Shown here: piece by piece, positions 43,267 through 52,745 of the stretch
Numbering within the stretch: the first letter of the stretch is position 1
Layout of the letters: each line of letters opens with the position of its first letter
Assembly: GCA_934527315.1 (NCBI GenBank)
Contig: CAKTAK010000007.1
Span: 1-64,000 of the forward strand
Reading direction: 5' to 3'
DNA: 64,000 nucleotides
Source of the DNA: HGM13010 sp934527315
GTDB taxonomy: Bacteria; Bacillota; Clostridia; Oscillospirales; Oscillospiraceae
Notes under the pieces: model-generated
The model's input: the letters and a program-made list of their open reading frames with translations, nothing else
The model's database searches: none
Told to the model about the DNA's origin: nothing
Program-made: the position numbers and the translations under genes

Positions 43267-44129
43267 AAGAAAAACTCCGGATTGGTATACTGCCCGTTGT
43301 GGAGCAGCTCAAAGTGCAGATGGGGTCCGGTAGCCTCCCCGGTTGCCCCGGCCAGTGCAATTTTTTGTCCTGCGGCAACGGATTCCCCTTCCGTCACGTT
43401 GGTGGCGGAGCAATGGGCATAGAGCGTGGACCAACCGTCGGCATGGGCAATGCGGATATAGTTTCCGTACCCGTTATCCCACCGCACTTCGGTAACGGTG
43501 CCGTCGGCAAAGGCATCGATTTCCGTGCCGCTGTTCACCGCATAATCCGTTCCGTAATGGAATTTCACCACGTTTTCAATGGGATGAAACCGATACCCAA
43601 ACCCGGAAGAGGTGTATCCCTGCACCGGGGCGGTATACGCAAAAGGAATCACCAACGGTTCATAATTCACGGTGTCCGGCAGCGCATAAGCCGCATACTC
43701 CGCCTGCTGATTTTCAAATGCCGCCACCGCCGCTCGCACCGATTCCGGCACCGGGTCCGGAGTGGGTGTGGGCTCCGGGGTAGGTTCCGGTGTTGGCTCC
43801 GGAGTAGGTGCAGCCGTGGGGGTAGGTTCCGGTGTGGGTTCCGGCGATTCCGTGGGAACCGGGGTGGGCTCTGCCCGGCGGAGCGAGGCAAAGGGCTGAA
43901 ATACCGGCTGCTCCGACAAATCCTGCCGCAGCACCGCCAATGTTTCCTGCACCGTTTCGTCCGTCAGTACACCGCCGATGGTTTCCAGCGCGCCGGTGTA
44001 GTCCATATCTGCATCAATCCACCCCACCATGGTTTCCCGCACCTGCGTCGTCCACCCGGGCAGCAGTAATTTCAGTACCGTAATGCCCACGAACACACCG
44101 GAGGCAGCATAAAATTGAAATGGTTTCAT
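43263..44129 (-). CDS. SpoIVFA-like M23 peptidase-fold protein
   Basis: The 288-residue protein has one N-terminal membrane helix (about residues 7-25), a flexible linker with about nine repeats of the PTPEP type (residues about 105-150), and a C-terminal M23/LytM domain with GYRFHPIENVVKFHYGTDYA and PHLHFELL. Zinc ligands HxxxD and HxH are present, so it may be an active peptidase. The domain order and partner gene match SpoIVFA. Confidence 0.88.
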   Translation of the reverse strand: MKPFQFYAASGVFVGITVLKLLLPGWTTQVRETMVGWIDADMDYTGALETIGGVLTDETVQETLAVLRQDLSEQPVFQPFASLRRAEPTPVPTESPEPTPEPTPTAAPTPEPTPEPTPEPTPTPDPVPESVRAAVAAFENQQAEYAAYALPDTVNYEPLVIPFAYTAPVQGYTSSGFGYRFHPIENVVKFHYGTDYAVNSGTEIDAFADGTVTEVRWDNGYGNYIRIAHADGWSTLYAHCSATNVTEGESVAAGQKIALAGATGEATGPHLHFELLHNGQYTNPEFFF

Positions 44130-44195
44130 AGGGCACTCCCCTCCTGTCCACCAGTATATGCGCAGGTGCCCCCGTTCTTGTCCGAAAAATAGGTC

Positions 44196-44224
44196 TTGAC
44201 AAAGATTTCAAGTCCGATTATAAT
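44196..44224 (+). promoter_or_regulatory. Promoter of tRNA-Pro
   Basis: TTGACA (44196-44201) and TATAAT (44219-44224) are exactly 17 bp apart, both perfect consensus. Confidence 0.9.
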
Positions 44225-44236
44225 AGTGGAGCTTAT

Positions 44237-44312
44237 CGGGGCGTAGCGCAGTTGGTAGCGCGCATGGTTCGGGTCCATGAGGCCGTGGGTTCAACTCCCG
44301 CCGCTCCGACCA
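44237..44312 (+). tRNA. tRNA-Pro (anticodon CGG)
   Basis: The 76-nt sequence folds as a cloverleaf: acceptor CGGGGCG with CGCTCCG, D stem GCGC/GCGC, anticodon stem CATGG/CCATG with loop TTCGGGT, and T stem GTGGG/CCCGC. The anticodon is at 44270-44272. The terminal CCA is encoded. The accessory block begins at the next base. Confidence 0.95.
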
Positions 44313-44316
44313 AATA

Positions 44317-44545
44317 GGGCTGTCTCAAAAAGATTTTTCAAAATCAATTGAGGCAGCCTCTCTTTTTAGGAAAAATTGGAATCCAAGCAGTTGAAAAACG
44401 TGAAAAACTGCGCACCAAACCTAAGGGGCAGGTCATTTGTCTCTCAGATTTGGTGCGCAGTTTCTTTGTTTTGCATGCTATGCAGCGCCCGGAACAAACA
44501 AGTGGTTTCCCAACCCGCCGGTTTGTATTTTATGATGCAGTTTCA
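44317..44545. mobile_element. Insertion-sequence end remnant, copy A
   Basis: About 230 bases beginning GGGCTGTCTCAAAAAGATTT match copy B at 52208 over nearly their whole length (only scattered differences by eye). On the minus strand its far end codes for the last 22 residues of the same transposase (LKLHHKIQTGGLGNHL...). The rest of the element is missing. GGGCTGTCTC resembles terminal repeats of IS1182-type elements. Confidence 0.72.
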
Positions 44546-44546
44546 A

Positions 44547-44580
44547 TAGGGGTGCCTCTTAGTGAGGCACCCCCCTTTTT
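44547..44580 (+). terminator. Strong stem-loop after IS remnant A
   Basis: GGGGTGCCTC and GAGGCACCCC form a 10-bp perfect stem followed by CCTTTTT. A second stem (ACAACCACAC with GTGTGGTTGT, 44608-44637) lies between it and the GntP gene and may end that minus-strand transcript. Confidence 0.8.
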
Positions 44581-44689
44581 CATGTTCATGCTAAAGCGCC
44601 AAGAAGAACAACCACACAGACGAATCAGTGTGGTTGTCCTACAAGGAAGTTTTTGGAGAGTTTTCTATGGAAAGAAAGTGATTAGCAAA

Positions 44690-46009
44690 TTAAGTCAGCC
44701 CTGGGAACAGGGTACACATCAAAATCACTGCTACGGTGCCGCAGGCGGTTGCGACCACCGTTGTGATAAACAATGGTTTGTAAATCTCTTTCAATGTCAT
44801 GTGGCACATGGGTAGCAACATCAGAATTGCTCCAGAATAGGGCATAGAATCCAATGTCGTTGCCGCAAAGCATGCCACACGGTGAATGGCACCTATATTG
44901 ACACCCAAGCCAATCAGCTTCGGTGCGATCAGTGGCAGAGAAATCAACTGTCCCGTAGATGAGCCGCCCGTCAGCATGCACATCACCGCTACCACCACAG
45001 CGCAGATGATCAGCGGCGGCATATTCACACTGGTAATCGCATTCAACATACTTTGGAACGCATCTGTCCCAGTCACTGTTCCGGCAAAGCCGCAAATCGC
45101 AGCCACCGTCAATGTCATGTGAATGGAATCATTTGCTCCTTTATTCAGCAGCATCTTCATATTTCTGGCTTTTAACTGGGGCCAGAACAACACAATGGAA
45201 AGCAAAATGCTGCCAATCAAGCAAATGTTGATGTTGATATTTAGAAAATTGAACGCTGCAAACACCAATATCATGGGAAGTAGAGCCTTGACAAACCCCG
45301 GACGGGAAGATTCCCTGTCATAGTGTGGGTCCTCCGGGTGGAGTGCAAAATGCTCGTCATCCCCCCGGGCTTTGTTGATAAATCGATTCAGCAGCAAAAT
45401 GATGACAATGATCTCCACCACTGCGCCCACCAATCCGGGGATCGGCGCAACCCAGGAAGAGGTTCCCAAGCTGGTCATTGCCGCGACATTTGTTACTTGG
45501 GGAGAACCGGGTATAGTCAGGGTAAAGGTATATGAGCAAGCGCCCAGCACACCCAGAATAAATCGCTTGGGAATGTCGCAATATTCAAACACCGTCAGCG
45601 CAATGGGATACATCAAAACAATCACCACGCTGGCAGTGATTCCGCCCAGATTCAAAATGATGCCGATTGCCAGCAATACGGACATGGCAATCACATTTTT
45701 CTTGGTATTGCTTGCCCCCGGTTTCAGCATTTTCCGCATCACCGTATCTGCAATGGAAAACGCCGCGCCACTTTCAACATAGATTTGAGACTGGATACAG
45801 CCAAACAAAATCATGAAGAAAAAGCTCTTGACCGCGAGGAACATACCATCCGCAAAAGCACCTGACAATGTGCCGATAAATGGCAACGTGTTGAACGCAA
45901 TGACAACACACGCACCCACGAAGGTAGCCAAATAAACTGACCAATCTTTATAGCAAAGGTAGATTACTACCAGAAAGCCTATGATACATCCAATAACACC
46001 CACTCGCAT
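44690..46009 (-). CDS. GntP family permease
   Basis: The 439-residue membrane protein has about twelve hydrophobic segments and GntP-like motifs: NLGGITASVVIVLMYPIAL, FTLTIPGSPQVTNVAAMTSL and CMLTGGSSTGQLISLPL. The family takes up gluconate and related sugar acids or hydroxy acids. In the same run are an MFS carrier and an SDR, so a hydroxy acid or similar substrate is likely but not shown. ATG 46009 follows AGAAAGGAAA. Confidence 0.82.
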   Translation of the reverse strand: MRVGVIGCIIGFLVVIYLCYKDWSVYLATFVGACVVIAFNTLPFIGTLSGAFADGMFLAVKSFFFMILFGCIQSQIYVESGAAFSIADTVMRKMLKPGASNTKKNVIAMSVLLAIGIILNLGGITASVVIVLMYPIALTVFEYCDIPKRFILGVLGACSYTFTLTIPGSPQVTNVAAMTSLGTSSWVAPIPGLVGAVVEIIVIILLLNRFINKARGDDEHFALHPEDPHYDRESSRPGFVKALLPMILVFAAFNFLNININICLIGSILLSIVLFWPQLKARNMKMLLNKGANDSIHMTLTVAAICGFAGTVTGTDAFQSMLNAITSVNMPPLIICAVVVAVMCMLTGGSSTGQLISLPLIAPKLIGLGVNIGAIHRVACFAATTLDSMPYSGAILMLLPMCHMTLKEIYKPLFITTVVATACGTVAVILMCTLFPGLT

Positions 46010-46033
46010 TTTCCTTTCTGATCTTTTTTTCTC

Positions 46034-46067
46034 GGTCACATCCAGCTTTGTTTCGCTGGATGTGACC
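46034..46067. terminator. Stem-loop between the MFS and GntP genes
   Basis: GGTCACATCCAGC and GCTGGATGTGACC form a 13-bp perfect stem. The minus-strand side that follows is A-rich rather than T-rich, so it may control mRNA stability rather than end transcription. Confidence 0.5.
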
Positions 46068-46094
46068 TTGTTAGACTTAGGTAGTGTAAGTTCT

Positions 46095-47357
46095 TTATTG
46101 CACGGAGCCTTCTTCCGCTTCCACTTCCGCAAGCGTACGGCGCTTGGGAACCGGGATGGTGGTATACACCGCCACGGCAATGATGCAGCCGATGATGGCA
46201 TAGATCATGGACGCAGTATAATCGCCGGTAGCGGCAACCAGAGCGGAGCTGATTTTCGGTGACAGGAAGGTGCAGATCAGCATATAACCCAACATACAGA
46301 CACCGAACACACCACCGGCGTACTGAGAGCCGAAAGTCTCCTGCATTGCCACAGGATGGCAGCAGTTGGTGGCACCGAAGCCGATCGCCAGCAGGATGTA
46401 AGCCAGGTAGAACATCGGCAGACTGTGGGCAAACATCAGGCAAATAGAAGACGCAACTGAGCAAATGCCGCAGATCAGGTATACCTTGCGGTATCCAATT
46501 TTATCAATGATAGCCCCCATAACCAGACGACCAACCACATTGGCAATAGAGTAGATAGAAACACCGATGGTCGCCGCGCTCAGGGAAAAGCCGGCTTCAG
46601 AAATCAGAACCGAGAAACGGGGGAAGCAGATGATGTACATGGTGGGGAAGAATCCCATTGCAAGGAAGAAATGCCAATAAGCGCGGGTCTTAAATACCTG
46701 ATTGGGCTTGAGGCTCTCCAACTGGGTAGCCTCCATCTTCGCGGTATTTTCCTCGCCGCTCCAGCCCTCGGGGATATAGCCCACGGGTGCGGACTGCATA
46801 CCGATGGCCGCCACAATGCCAATCACAACGATCGCAACACCGACGATCAACAAAGCAGCCTTGATACCCATCGCCTGGATCAAACCAACCAGCATAGGTG
46901 CCAGGAAGGTAGCGGCGCCGCCGTTGAAAGCCATACACAGTCCGGAGGTCAGGCCCCGCTTATCGGGGTACCAGCCGGTGGCGCAGTAAGTAGCGCCGGT
47001 GTAGATAAAGCCCACGCCGATGCCCTGCAGCACGCTGAAAGTGATGTACAGCATCCAGGGCGCACTCTGGGGCACAAAGCTGGACAGCAGGAACGCCAAC
47101 CCCAGCAGAATGCAGCCGGTCATCAGCGTTGTTTTTCCGCCGGCCTTGCCCAGCATCCAACCGCTGAGGATGTGGCCGGGGGTCTGCATGAATGCCATGA
47201 AGGTCGCCACGCCGGCAATGGACTCCGTCGTCCAGCCGTAGTGGGCTGCCAAGGGGGAAACGAACACCGCCGCGGAGTTCAGGATGCCGCCCATGAACAA
47301 AATAATCAATGCGCGGACCAATACGCCGGTACGGTTCACAGTTTTTGCGTTACTCAT
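46095..47357 (-). CDS. MFS transporter, OFA (oxalate/formate antiporter) type
   Basis: The 420-residue transporter has twelve predicted helices and OFA-type motifs: GILNSAAVFVSPLAAHYGW, QGIGVGFIYTGATYCATGWYP split across helix 4, KRGLTSGLCMAFNGG and GFGATNCCHPVAMQETFG. OFA carriers move small carboxylates. It is between the GntP and SDR genes on the same strand. Confidence 0.88.
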   Translation of the reverse strand: MSNAKTVNRTGVLVRALIILFMGGILNSAAVFVSPLAAHYGWTTESIAGVATFMAFMQTPGHILSGWMLGKAGGKTTLMTGCILLGLAFLLSSFVPQSAPWMLYITFSVLQGIGVGFIYTGATYCATGWYPDKRGLTSGLCMAFNGGAATFLAPMLVGLIQAMGIKAALLIVGVAIVVIGIVAAIGMQSAPVGYIPEGWSGEENTAKMEATQLESLKPNQVFKTRAYWHFFLAMGFFPTMYIICFPRFSVLISEAGFSLSAATIGVSIYSIANVVGRLVMGAIIDKIGYRKVYLICGICSVASSICLMFAHSLPMFYLAYILLAIGFGATNCCHPVAMQETFGSQYAGGVFGVCMLGYMLICTFLSPKISSALVAATGDYTASMIYAIIGCIIAVAVYTTIPVPKRRTLAEVEAEEGSVQ

Positions 47358-47388
47358 ATTCTCATTCTCCTATCTAATATATGGTAGG

Positions 47389-48165
47389 TCAGTTACAAGT
47401 CCAGCCGCCATCCACGCACACGGTCTGACCGGTGGTGTAGCTGCAGCAGGGGGAGGCGAAATACACGCACAGTCCGTCCATCTCGCCGGTTCTGCCGTGA
47501 CGCTCTTTCGGGCAGCGGTCCTTGTGGAGCTGGACGAACGCGTCGGAATCAATGAAAGGAGCCGTCAGCTCAGATGGGAAATAACCCGGTGCAATGCAGT
47601 TGACCGTGATGTCATACTTGCCCCAGTCATTTGCCAGCGCGCGGGTCAAGTTCACAATGCCGCCTTTTGCCGCACAATAAGCCGCTGTCCACACATTTTT
47701 CCGGGACACAAAGCCATGGATAGACGCAATGTTCACGATGCGCCCGTAGTTATTGGGAATCATGGACAACCGTGCCACATCCCGCATCAAGTAGAACTGG
47801 CCGTTCAGATCCGTATTTACCACATGCATCCATTGCTCATCTGTGGAGGTCGCCGGGTCGCCGGAGCCACCGCAGCCGCCGGAGTTTACCAGAATGTCGA
47901 TCTTACCAAAGTGGGCAAGCACATCCTCCACACATTTTGTGATGGACTTGGAATCTTCCAGATCCATCACATGGGGGTACACCTGAACACCAAACTCGGC
48001 CGCAATTTCTTTGGCATTTTTCTCCAGTTTCTCCATTCGACGTGCAACAATCGCCACATTTGCCCCTGCATTCGCCAAAGCCTTGGCAAACTGCAGGCCC
48101 AAACCGGAAGATGCGCCTGCCACCAGCGCGACTTGACCAGTTAGGTCAAAGATGTTGTTTTTCAT
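47389..48165 (-). CDS. SDR family oxidoreductase
   Basis: The 258-residue dehydrogenase has the cofactor motif GASSGLGLQFA, NSGG, catalytic Ser in NIASIHGF and the YCAAK Tyr/Lys pair; it is of the gluconate 5-dehydrogenase-like classical type. ARRMEK after the second strand suggests NADP. ATG 48165 follows AGAAGGAGAG. It is the first gene of the GntP-MFS-SDR run. Confidence 0.88.
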   Translation of the reverse strand: MKNNIFDLTGQVALVAGASSGLGLQFAKALANAGANVAIVARRMEKLEKNAKEIAAEFGVQVYPHVMDLEDSKSITKCVEDVLAHFGKIDILVNSGGCGGSGDPATSTDEQWMHVVNTDLNGQFYLMRDVARLSMIPNNYGRIVNIASIHGFVSRKNVWTAAYCAAKGGIVNLTRALANDWGKYDITVNCIAPGYFPSELTAPFIDSDAFVQLHKDRCPKERHGRTGEMDGLCVYFASPCCSYTTGQTVCVDGGWTCN

Positions 48166-48280
48166 GCTTTTCTCTCCTTCTGATTTATTGTCGTTTTTTG
48201 CCTGTCTACCAAGATTCCATAACAGCAATCCAGGTACAAGCTACAAAGTAACTTCAGAATTCTCTTTACCGCACTTATAT

Positions 48281-48308
48281 TTTATACCGGACGCTAATTT
48301 TTTCACAA
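48281..48308 (-). promoter_or_regulatory. Candidate promoter of the SDR-MFS-GntP run
   Basis: TTGTGA (48303-48308) and TATAAA (48281-48286) are 16 bp apart on the minus strand, in an AT-rich gap. Confidence 0.45.
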
Positions 48309-48380
48309 TGTTATAAATACCAAACGAAGGCGTATTTTTTACATATATGACAAAGCTCGCGCATAGCGAAAAAAGGAGTG

Positions 48381-48413
48381 GGCCTGCTGTATGCTATTGG
48401 CATACAGCAGGCC
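48381..48413 (-). terminator. Terminator after the flavoenzyme gene
   Basis: GGCCTGCTGTATGC and GCATACAGCAGGCC form a 14-bp perfect stem followed by a C/T-rich tail ending in TTTTTT. Confidence 0.82.
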
Positions 48414-48443
48414 GGGAGGTATTGTGGAGAGTATTGGAAAGCA

Positions 48444-50390
48444 TTATAGATAGAAACACTTTTCGTAAGCCGCGCGGGTGGCATCTGCCACAGTTCCAGC
48501 CTTGGTCGCATCACCGATGATGACAACATTTTCAAATGCAGACTGGAATTTCTGCTCATACGCACGGTCAGGACGGTTACCCAGCGCCATCACAACGATC
48601 TCTGCCGGAGCATGAACCGTCTCGCCGGTATCCATCTTCTTCAGGGCAACCTGGCCGTCCTCTACGCCGGCAATGGCATGCTCGGTCAAGATTTCCACGC
48701 CGCTTTCTTCCAGCAGGGACAGCAACTTATACTTCGCGGTGCGGTAGATGGAAGTACCCACTTCCTTCTGCATTTCCACGACCGTCACTTTGTTGTCAGC
48801 GCACAGGAAATGCGCCACTTCCAAACCGACATGACCGCCGCCAATGACCGCGATCTTCTTGCCGGAGAACTTCACTCTGCCCTGGAGCACATCTTCGATG
48901 TAATATACGTTGTCCCGGTCAATGCCAGGGATCGGGGGAACGATTTGGTTGCCGCCGCAAGCCACGATCACGCAATAGGGGTTCAGCCGCCGCACATCTC
49001 CCACCGTTGCCGCTGTGTTCAAATGAATCTCAATGCCGTATTCCTGCATTTCGGCGATCTGCGTGTCCACAAATTCCTGCACCATACCTTTGCAGGGGGC
49101 TTTGGAAGCCAGAATAGCACTGCCACCTAGAACACCGCTCTTTTCAAAAATCACAGGCGCAAAGCCGCGCTTCTTCATCAACAGTGCCGCCTGCATACCG
49201 GCAGGACCGCCGCCGATGATGACGACCTTCCGTCCATTGCCGTTTTTCACCAGCATCTCATCGCTGAAACGGCGTTCCCGTCCGGCGATGGGGTTCAACG
49301 CGCAGTGCAGGTTTTTACCCGCTACCACGGATTTATTACAATTCATGCAGCCAAGGCATTTGCGAATCAGGTCTTCCCGTCCCGCCTTGGTCTTTTTCAC
49401 CACATCGGGGTCCGCGATGTGCATACGGGACATGCCCACGAAATCACTCACACCGTCTTGCAGCTGCTTTTCCGCCGCCTGGGGGTGCTTGATGGTGTTT
49501 ACCGCGATGATGGGGACTTTTACATTGTCCTTAATGGCTTTGATAAACGGCGTTCTCCAACCTTCGGGAGAATAGCAAGGCTCGATCATTGTTGCCGCGC
49601 TGGCGTATACGCCGCAGCTCACATTGAAATAATCCACATAGGGCTCTAAGTATTTTGCGATTTCTACGCAAGCATCCTGATCGTTTCCGCCTTCCACGAA
49701 GTCATTACCGTTGATGCGGGCGCCCACGACAAAGCCGGGTCCTACCACTTCTCGGATGCCCTTGAGGATGCGGACCATAAAACGGCAACGGTTCTCCACA
49801 GAGCCGCCGTATTCATCCGTGCGCTTATTGGTGTAAGGGCTCAGGAACTGCTGCAAAAGATAGCCATGGGCACCGTGGACTTCCACGCCGTCGGCGCCGG
49901 CGGCCTGGGCGTTCAGAGCTGCCTGAATATGTAGCTCCACCAGACGGTCAATGTCCTCTATCGTCATCTCACGGGGCAAAATCGTCTCACGGCCCACAAC
50001 GCTGTTGAGTTCTACACTGGGGGCCATGGCCTGCCTGCCGCCGTTGCAGGCGGGAGGGGCTTCCCGGCCGCCGTGGTGAAGCTGAACAAAAATCTTGGCG
50101 CCATGGCAGTGAACCGCGTCGCAGATACGCTCAAAACTCTTGATATGCCGGGTATCATAAATGCCCAACTGAATGTCGCTGCAATGTCCACTTTCCCCAT
50201 CCACAGATGTAAATTCGGGGATGATCAGACCGACGCCGCCTTTTGCGCGCTCTTCATAAAAGCGAACCACATCTTCATTGGCGCAGCCGTTCCATTCACC
50301 CATGTGGACGCCCATTGCCGTCATAACAACACGGTTACGCAGCTCCAGCTGTCCGATTTTGCCTGGTTCAAAAAGTTTTTCATATTTCAT
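48444..50390 (-). CDS. NADH:flavin oxidoreductase with Fe-S cluster (2,4-dienoyl-CoA reductase/BaiCD type)
   Basis: The 648-residue enzyme combines an old-yellow-enzyme TIM barrel (residues 1-350: FEPGKIGQLELRNRVVM, HHGGRE, GADGVEVHGAHGYLLQQF), a 4Fe-4S site (KCLGCMNCNKS then CALNP) and a C-terminal FAD/NAD domain (VVIGGGPAGMQA, AVIGGGHVGLEVAHF). Related enzymes reduce enoyl-CoA or enone double bonds, including bile-acid BaiCD/BaiH and enoate reductases. Its true substrate is unknown. It is divergent from the PucR regulator. Confidence 0.92.
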   Translation of the reverse strand: MKYEKLFEPGKIGQLELRNRVVMTAMGVHMGEWNGCANEDVVRFYEERAKGGVGLIIPEFTSVDGESGHCSDIQLGIYDTRHIKSFERICDAVHCHGAKIFVQLHHGGREAPPACNGGRQAMAPSVELNSVVGRETILPREMTIEDIDRLVELHIQAALNAQAAGADGVEVHGAHGYLLQQFLSPYTNKRTDEYGGSVENRCRFMVRILKGIREVVGPGFVVGARINGNDFVEGGNDQDACVEIAKYLEPYVDYFNVSCGVYASAATMIEPCYSPEGWRTPFIKAIKDNVKVPIIAVNTIKHPQAAEKQLQDGVSDFVGMSRMHIADPDVVKKTKAGREDLIRKCLGCMNCNKSVVAGKNLHCALNPIAGRERRFSDEMLVKNGNGRKVVIIGGGPAGMQAALLMKKRGFAPVIFEKSGVLGGSAILASKAPCKGMVQEFVDTQIAEMQEYGIEIHLNTAATVGDVRRLNPYCVIVACGGNQIVPPIPGIDRDNVYYIEDVLQGRVKFSGKKIAVIGGGHVGLEVAHFLCADNKVTVVEMQKEVGTSIYRTAKYKLLSLLEESGVEILTEHAIAGVEDGQVALKKMDTGETVHAPAEIVVMALGNRPDRAYEQKFQSAFENVVIIGDATKAGTVADATRAAYEKCFYL

Positions 50391-50554
50391 AGCATTACCT
50401 CATTTTTTATTATTTTTTGCGATATTTGCGGGAGAGAATTCCAACCTTGCTGTTTTCTGTTAATATTCTATCTGATGATTTGCCGTTCGGCTATGTCATT
50501 CATGTAAAATAGCACACGAAAATCATGCATTCTGCACAAGGCGATGCGAATAGG

Positions 50555-50583
50555 TTGTTCTTTTTTGCAAGACATGGTATAGT
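50555..50583 (+). promoter_or_regulatory. Promoter of the PucR-type regulator
   Basis: TTGTTC (50555-50560) and TATAGT (50578-50583) are 17 bp apart. Confidence 0.65.
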
Positions 50584-50634
50584 AACCACATAAAGCAAAA
50601 GCGTAATTCTGTTCAGCTTTAGGAGGTCGCATAC

Positions 50635-52206
50635 ATGCTATTTTCTGTTCTATCTCAGCTTCTGACTGAAAAGTACCCCGGAACTGTATCCGCATATCCT
50701 CTTGACTGCAAACTTTCTGATGTCACAATCGTTGAATCCTCTTTCACAGAGTCCCCGGCTGACCAGCTCGGCATCTATAAAAAAGAACTGCTCATCGACA
50801 TTCCTTGGTTCCCGCTGTGCCTGTTTTGCGCCGGATTTCCCTCCCAACCGATCATGGAGCGGCTACAAAATAACGGTACCAATTACATCATTGTGCCGGA
50901 CGATGTTTCCAGTGAAGCGATCGTATTTATCCTCTCGCTGTTCCAAAACACCTTAGAGCAGCAAAAACTCTATGCGGATTTGATGTATATGCTGGCTTCG
51001 GACGAGGATTTGAGTGTTGTATTCTCGGAGTTTTCCAAACGGTCTGAATGCCAAATGCTTGCCATCGATGTCACCGGAAAAGTGCTGGCGCATTCCACCC
51101 CGTTTCTGGTAGACCACCCCCACTGGCAGCATAGTGTCCAAGTGGGATATTTGGACGATTATCTCATCGAATATATTCTTTCCTATCGTACAAAACACAA
51201 TCTTCAAGTCCATGATAAGCCGTTTATTGTGTATTGCAATCGCCTGAAAATGTATATCAAAGCCATTCGCGTTATGGCGAAGATGGAGATCGTCGGCTAT
51301 ATCTTTATGGGGTGTCATTCCGGTGCTTTCCCTCATTTCAGCGATACGCTCATGGGTTTATTATCGAAAAAGCTACTGAATGTGCTCATCAATCAGAAAA
51401 GCTATCCCTTGGCCCACTTCAATTTGTACCATAATATCCTCACAGACATCATTTACGGCGCCACCGAGGACGAAATTTCCAGACGGATTGCAACTGCAAA
51501 GATCAACTTTCCACCATATATGCGCGTAATCGTCCTGCAAACCAATTACTTTGTCGGAAATAAATATTTACAGGAAACGCTCATTCCAAAAGTATCCACG
51601 GCTTTTCCAGATGTCCCAAAACTATTGAAAGACGGTGCGTTGATCTCATTTTTTGAAGTAAACGAAGCCGGCGATATTCCCCCGGAGGTCTATCAAAAGC
51701 TAACGCAGTTCGCCCATGACAACAAGATTCTGGTCGGTATCAGCAATGTGTTCCAAGACCCCAGCGACCTGTATAATCACTATCAGCAGGCGCTTCAAGT
51801 GCTTTCCATCGCAAAACGAAGCACCGAACAACAACGAATTTTTTTCTTTTCTGACTACGCTTTCTATGTCCTGATCGACAGTCTGGAAGATAAAAGTATC
51901 CTGCCCTATTGCCTCCATCCGCTCCTGCCGAAACTTTCGGCGTATGACGCAGAAAAAAATACCGAACTATATGAAACGCTGAAAGTCTACGCCCAAACCG
52001 GATACAGCAAAAATTTGACCGCTGACCTCATGTTCCTGCATCGGAACACGGTCAATTACCGCATCCAGCAGATTTCCGATCTGTTTTCCGTCGATTTTTC
52101 TGATTATACGCTTTTGTTCAAACTGCAATATTCATTCTTTATTGATTCCTATTTGAACAACCAATACATTAGTCTGAGACCACACCAACAACCGTCAGAT
52201 GACTAA
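50635..52206 (+). CDS. PucR family transcriptional regulator
   Basis: The 523-residue protein has an N-terminal PucR-type sensing region, a middle GGDEF-like region without catalytic motif, and a C-terminal PucR HTH (AQTGYSKNLTADLMFLHRNT, then VNYRIQQISDLFSVD). Such regulators often activate neighbouring catabolic genes in response to a small substrate. It faces the flavoenzyme gene and lies within the accessory block. AGGAGG precedes the ATG. Confidence 0.87.
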   Translation: MLFSVLSQLLTEKYPGTVSAYPLDCKLSDVTIVESSFTESPADQLGIYKKELLIDIPWFPLCLFCAGFPSQPIMERLQNNGTNYIIVPDDVSSEAIVFILSLFQNTLEQQKLYADLMYMLASDEDLSVVFSEFSKRSECQMLAIDVTGKVLAHSTPFLVDHPHWQHSVQVGYLDDYLIEYILSYRTKHNLQVHDKPFIVYCNRLKMYIKAIRVMAKMEIVGYIFMGCHSGAFPHFSDTLMGLLSKKLLNVLINQKSYPLAHFNLYHNILTDIIYGATEDEISRRIATAKINFPPYMRVIVLQTNYFVGNKYLQETLIPKVSTAFPDVPKLLKDGALISFFEVNEAGDIPPEVYQKLTQFAHDNKILVGISNVFQDPSDLYNHYQQALQVLSIAKRSTEQQRIFFFSDYAFYVLIDSLEDKSILPYCLHPLLPKLSAYDAEKNTELYETLKVYAQTGYSKNLTADLMFLHRNTVNYRIQQISDLFSVDFSDYTLLFKLQYSFFIDSYLNNQYISLRPHQQPSDD

Positions 52207-52367
52207 AGGGACTGTCTCAAAAAGATTTACCAAAATCAATTGAGGCAACCCCTCTTTTTAGGAGAAATTGGACTCCAAACGGTCGAAAAACGTAAAAAAC
52301 AGCGCACCAAACCTGAGGCGCAGGTCATTTGCCCCTCAAAAAGTGCGCTGTTTCTTTGTTTTACATA

Positions 52368-52690
52368 CTATGCCGCACCCGGAACAAACAGGTGGTTTCC
52401 CAACCGACCGGTTTGTATTTTATGATGCAGTTTCGATATGTTATATGCCATGCTCACAAGATACCATTCTACCGTGACATTGGCGTTTCCTCGGGCCAGA
52501 AATCGACGGAAGTTCAGATCTTCCTTGATTGCAGCAAACACAACCTCCGCCCGAATGGAACGATTGACCCGGAACAGGATCCCTTTCTGATCTTCTGTAA
52601 TCGTAGGTGACTCGGTAATCCCGGTGCCGGTGACCTTCCAGCAGATACATGATGCTGTATACTCTACTCGCGTCTTGTTTGATATCACAC
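52368..52690 (-). pseudogene. Transposase C-terminal fragment (IS1182-like)
   Basis: About 107 codons remain. NRSIRAEVVFAAIKEDLNFR, RRFLARGNANVTVEW and YNISKLHHKIQTGR match the C-terminal pattern of IS1182-type DDE transposases (family assignment from memory). There is no start and the catalytic domain is missing. Confidence 0.75.
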
Positions 52691-52704
52691 TTAAATAATA
52701 TGCC

Positions 52705-52745
52705 GAAGCCCGACTCTGTGCAAGAGCCGGACTTCGTAATTTTTA
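52705..52745 (+). terminator. Plus-strand stem-loop downstream of the PucR gene
   Basis: GAAGCCCGACTCT and AGAGCCGGACTTC form a stem with two mismatches followed by GTAATTTTT. It could end transcripts that run through the IS remnant. Confidence 0.6.

Noticed and set aside
43727..43860. Short tandem DNA repeats that looked like a CRISPR or satellite
   Set aside because: They are codons of the PTPEP linker in the SpoIVFA-like protein. Unit size and spacing do not fit a CRISPR array; no array was found in the window.
44348..44815. Plus-strand open frame of 155 codons after the tRNA
   Set aside because: It runs through the IS remnant, terminator stems and the antisense of the GntP gene and shows no protein-like features.
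46034..46067. Hairpin upstream of the GntP gene as an attenuator
   Set aside because: The stem is perfect, but the bases after it are A-rich on the minus strand, so a transcription terminator is unlikely in the direction of the gene.
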